Assembly: GCA_012728875.1 (NCBI GenBank)
Contig: JAAYEF010000011.1
Coordinates: 1 to 64,000 of the forward strand
Length of the DNA stretch: 64,000 nt
Reading direction: 5' to 3'
Origin: Candidatus Cloacimonadota bacterium
GTDB lineage: Bacteria > Cloacimonadota > Cloacimonadia > Cloacimonadales > Cloacimonadaceae
Notes under the pieces: generated by a model
What the model was told of the DNA's origin: nothing
What the model saw: the letters and a program-made list of their open reading frames with translations, nothing else
Database searches by the model: none
Translations under genes and position numbers: made by a program
Part shown: positions 61,546 through 64,000 of the stretch, piece after piece
How positions within the stretch are numbered: the first letter of the stretch is position 1
Layout: each line of letters opens with the position of its first letter

Positions 61546-62631
61546 TCAAGCCTCGGGATTTTTCAATTTTTCCACCAGGCGCAAGATCCTGTCCTGGATG
61601 ATTTTAAAAGTTTCACGATAGTTGTCGATGCTGGAACCGTAGGGGTCTTCAATGTCTCCATCAAAGCCCAGGTATTCGTTCAGGGTCAGGATTTTATCCG
61701 CCAAATCAGGTGCGTTTTTCCTCAGAAAGTCGCGATGACGCACTTCCATGGTCAAAACCAGACGGCTGGACTGCAGAATCTCGGGATTGCAGGTTTTGGA
61801 GATGTGATCCTTGGCTTCCAGGATGCCATTTTCCAGCAGCAATTGCAATGAACCCGCCGAAATGCCTTCTCCGCCGGGCAAAAGCCCGCATGAATCGCCC
61901 TGAAAATCCAAACCCTCCTTGGCGGCATAATGATTGAAGAGCTTGTCCGCCATGGGGCTGCGGCAGATGTTTGCCATGCAAACGAAAGTAATGATGGGTT
62001 TTTCAAAGGAGCTTTTCACTCCGTAAAATGCGATGGAGCCTTCACGAAGGCATTTCAACCCTTGGGAACCGCCAAGATATTCCACCAGCGTGGAAGGCTG
62101 TGCGTCTGAATCCACCTGAATTTTGCCCGGCACAAAGCCATAGTCAAACCAGCTTTCATAGATGCTTGTCAGCTTTTTAAAATCATTTTCTGGGGGAAGC
62201 TTGGCAATATTCACACTGGTGCTGATGATGGGCTCATCCAAAAGTTCGATGATGAAGCGCAACATATCATCCTGAGGAACCCGGAACGCAACCTTGCCAT
62301 CCACGGCAAGATGCTCAAAACGCGGGTCATCACATTTGAAGGCAATGCTCAGGTTTCCCGGCCAATATTGCTCCATGAGGGGCAAAAGCCGGGGTGGAAC
62401 ATGAATTCCCTGATCTTCAAACCAGTCCAGATGCGGAATCAGCACGATCAGCCCCTGGTGGGTGTCGCGCCCTTTCAAGCGCTGAATTCGCTCAATCGCT
62501 TTTTGGGATGAAACAGTGCAGCCGATGCCATACATGCCGCCCGTATAGTGCAGAAATGTCTTATCCTTAAAATCGTTTTTCAGAATCGTTTTTTCAAGCT
62601 TGCGTACGGAAGGCTGCACCAAAAGCCGCAT
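61546..62631 (-). CDS. YrdC/Sua5-type domain fused to low-molecular-weight phosphatase
   Basis: 361 residues. The N-terminal ~200 resemble YrdC/TsaC, which makes threonylcarbamoyl-AMP for tRNA t6A: YGIGCTV, RLKGRDTHQGLIVLI, WPGNLSIAFK, AFRVPQDD and STSVN. The C-terminal ~150 are an LMW tyrosine/arginine phosphatase with CX5R (Cys218-Arg224 in VCMANICRSPMA) and the acid DPYG (Asp329). In Firmicutes separate ywlC- and ywlE-type genes are neighbours; here they are one chain. AAAGGA precedes the ATG. The PTDTVYG-like N-terminal motif is altered (HYTGGMYGIG). A tRNA-modification role is plausible, not shown. Confidence 0.85.
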   Translation of the reverse strand: MRLLVQPSVRKLEKTILKNDFKDKTFLHYTGGMYGIGCTVSSQKAIERIQRLKGRDTHQGLIVLIPHLDWFEDQGIHVPPRLLPLMEQYWPGNLSIAFKCDDPRFEHLAVDGKVAFRVPQDDMLRFIIELLDEPIISTSVNIAKLPPENDFKKLTSIYESWFDYGFVPGKIQVDSDAQPSTLVEYLGGSQGLKCLREGSIAFYGVKSSFEKPIITFVCMANICRSPMADKLFNHYAAKEGLDFQGDSCGLLPGGEGISAGSLQLLLENGILEAKDHISKTCNPEILQSSRLVLTMEVRHRDFLRKNAPDLADKILTLNEYLGFDGDIEDPYGSSIDNYRETFKIIQDRILRLVEKLKNPEA

Positions 62632-62646
62632 GAAACCGTCCTTTTT

Positions 62647-63762
62647 CTATTCCAGATATGAAAGCGGGTTCACCGCTTTGCCGTCTTTGCGCACCTCAAA
62701 GTGCAGTGATGGCTCGCTGGCGGAGCCCGTCATGCCGGATTTGGCAATGGTTTGACCCTTTTTGACCGTGGCACCGGTGGAAACCAGCAAATCATTGTTA
62801 TATCCATAAACGGTGAAAAATCCGTTGTTGTGATCGATGATCAGCAGTTTGCCCTGTCCGCCGTAGGAGCCGGAGAAAATAACCGTTCCATCGGCAGCGG
62901 CGGAGACTCCGGTCCATTCAGCCACGGCAATGTCGATCCCGTTTGAAACCACGGAGGTGTTGTAGGCTTTGGTTTCCTGACCATAACCGCGGATGATGCG
63001 TCCTTTCAAGGGCCAGGCGATGGTGCGGGCGCTGAATGCGCTGGCCTTGGGCTCGGTTCCCTCGGGTTTGGGCTTGGGCTTGCTGGTGAGGCTGGCAATC
63101 AGGGATTCCAGTTGGGCCTTGTCTTTCTGCAGCTTGGCAATGCGGTCTTGAAGCTGCTGCTGTTCGCGAGTCAGCTTGTTTTGCTCTGCCTGCAGGTTTC
63201 TGGCCTGCTGATCCAGCTTGCTGCTGGCGCTGGATTTTTCCTTCAGGTCCATGCTGGCAAGGTTGTACTCATAACCCCTGCTCCGCTGTTCATGTGACAG
63301 CGAATACTGGGTGTCTCCCAGATGATTCAATTTTTCCGTGGTCTGCACCGCCATCACAGAGAGGCTGCGCTGGCTTTTTTGGACTATGCCCAAAGAACGT
63401 TCCTTGCGGGAAAGCCGGACCATTTTGTCCAACTGATCTGCCTGCATCGATCGCAGTTCGTTGATATTGTGCTCCACGTTATGAAGTTCGAAATTGACGG
63501 AATTCAGCTTTTGCAATTTTTCATTCGCAACGCTTTGGCTGCGGCGCAGTTCAACGTCCGTCTTCTGCTTTGCCTGCTTCACGTTTTTGATCACCGTCTC
63601 GTTTTTCTTTTTCTTTGCCTCGTTTTGCGAGATCTTGTTTTCAGCCTGCTGCACGTCTTTTTGGATTTTATCGAGCTGCTTTTGTTTGTCGCTCAGTTCG
63701 TCGGCAGCAACTGCTGTCATCAGCAAAAACAGGCCAAGTATCGTAATTATCTTATTTTTCAT
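62647..63762 (-). CDS. EnvC-like coiled-coil M23-domain protein
   Basis: 371 residues: a signal peptide (KIITILGLFLLMTAVAA), a long coiled coil (about 25-225), a Pro/Lys linker (SKPKPKPEGTEPK) and a C-terminal M23 fold (250-371). The active site is degenerate. Where M23 enzymes have HxxxD, HxH and a catalytic His, this has S273/D277, S352/H354 and Y321. It therefore looks like a non-catalytic activator of the EnvC/NlpD kind, which switch on amidases during cell separation. No amidase or FtsEX gene is visible in this window. Confidence 0.85.
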   Translation of the reverse strand: MKNKIITILGLFLLMTAVAADELSDKQKQLDKIQKDVQQAENKISQNEAKKKKNETVIKNVKQAKQKTDVELRRSQSVANEKLQKLNSVNFELHNVEHNINELRSMQADQLDKMVRLSRKERSLGIVQKSQRSLSVMAVQTTEKLNHLGDTQYSLSHEQRSRGYEYNLASMDLKEKSSASSKLDQQARNLQAEQNKLTREQQQLQDRIAKLQKDKAQLESLIASLTSKPKPKPEGTEPKASAFSARTIAWPLKGRIIRGYGQETKAYNTSVVSNGIDIAVAEWTGVSAAADGTVIFSGSYGGQGKLLIIDHNNGFFTVYGYNNDLLVSTGATVKKGQTIAKSGMTGSASEPSLHFEVRKDGKAVNPLSYLE

Positions 63763-63848
63763 AATTCTTCACCACATCTGGCAATTACAAACCATAATTA
63801 AACGCCCTGCAGCTCTGTCAATGCAAATTTTAATCCCGATTTTAAGCT

Positions 63849-63883
63849 AAAAAAAGAAGCCGCCCCATTTTTGAGACGGCTTC
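63849..63883 (-). terminator. rho-independent terminator
   Basis: Minus strand GAAGCCG (63883-63877) pairs with CGGCTTC (63862-63856), followed by seven Ts. It closes the partial gene at the window edge. Confidence 0.8.
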
Positions 63884-63907
63884 GCTTTATTGTTTTGAAT
63901 CTTATGA

Positions 63908-64000
63908 TTATTTTTTGGTCATTTGCTTCACGGCGCGCTGTTCGCGTTTGGTGCCTTTGATGGCATCCAAAACCAGGTTGCTGGCGATGAAGATGGATGA
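63908..64000 (-). CDS. 3' end of an unidentified gene (partial)
   Basis: The last 30 codons of a minus-strand frame, ending ...KREQRAVKQMTKK and TAA 25 bases before the terminator stem. The visible part (SSIFIASNLVLDAIKGTK) is too short to identify. The frame was chosen because its stop stands just before a terminator; the alternatives read into it or stop earlier. Confidence 0.55.
   Translation of the reverse strand, partial: SSIFIASNLVLDAIKGTKREQRAVKQMTKK

Overview
The window looks like a chromosomal segment of a Gram-negative bacterium of the FCB superphylum, most likely Candidatus Cloacimonadota. The reasons are a SprA-type type IX secretion translocon, GLUG-repeat surface proteins with a C-terminal sorting-like domain, lipid A enzymes (LpxB, an LpxL-like and a DUF374 acyltransferase), many lipoproteins and outer-membrane barrels, and roughly 50% G+C. 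The lineage is an inference from protein resemblance; no 16S or search was available.

Layout. 1-2107: accessory, repeat-dense DNA with a GIY-YIG nuclease, six tandem ~103-bp units, a microsatellite and a 52-residue gene. 2257-7576: three tandem GLUG-repeat secreted proteins whose last 248 bp are almost identical, bounded by an ~83-bp inverted repeat. 7902-20868: a compact plus-strand run starting with a giant pseudokinase/TPR/GAF/histidine-kinase hybrid, then a periplasmic TPR protein, a barrel protein, NadE, a Cys-rich TPR protein and RibD. 20975-26792: cupin, zinc-ribbon miniprotein, RsmA, barrel protein, TadA, tRNA-Ser(CGA) and an ECF-like transporter whose ABC motifs are divided between two small proteins and whose T and S subunits are fused. 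27012-39206: Cbp1-like coiled-coil protein, RqcH-like protein, RecO, ferritin-like protein, small exporter, LpxB, acyltransferases, two lipoproteins, HtpG and thioredoxin. 39398-49192 (minus): SprA with CoaX, Era, ornithine aminotransferase and tmRNA. 49455-53329 (minus): pyrB-pyrC-pyrK-pyrD. 53505-64000: TPR lipoprotein, EamA transporter, then a minus-strand series: EnvC-like protein, YrdC/phosphatase fusion, PurL, LiaF-like protein, type Vd-like patatin, DinB.

How it fits together. The GLUG proteins are probable cargo for the SprA translocon encoded 30 kb away. Both ribosome-rescue routes (tmRNA and RqcH) are present. The cell makes pyrimidines through a clustered PyrBCKD pathway and assembles a lipid A outer membrane. 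Many genes overlap by 4-40 bases, so translational coupling is common. Several minus-strand promoters share a clear TTGACA -35 box. The most unusual unit is the split ECF-like transporter at 24853-26792, followed by the hybrid kinase at 7902, whose kinase and ATPase domains both lack key catalytic residues while the histidine-kinase end looks intact.
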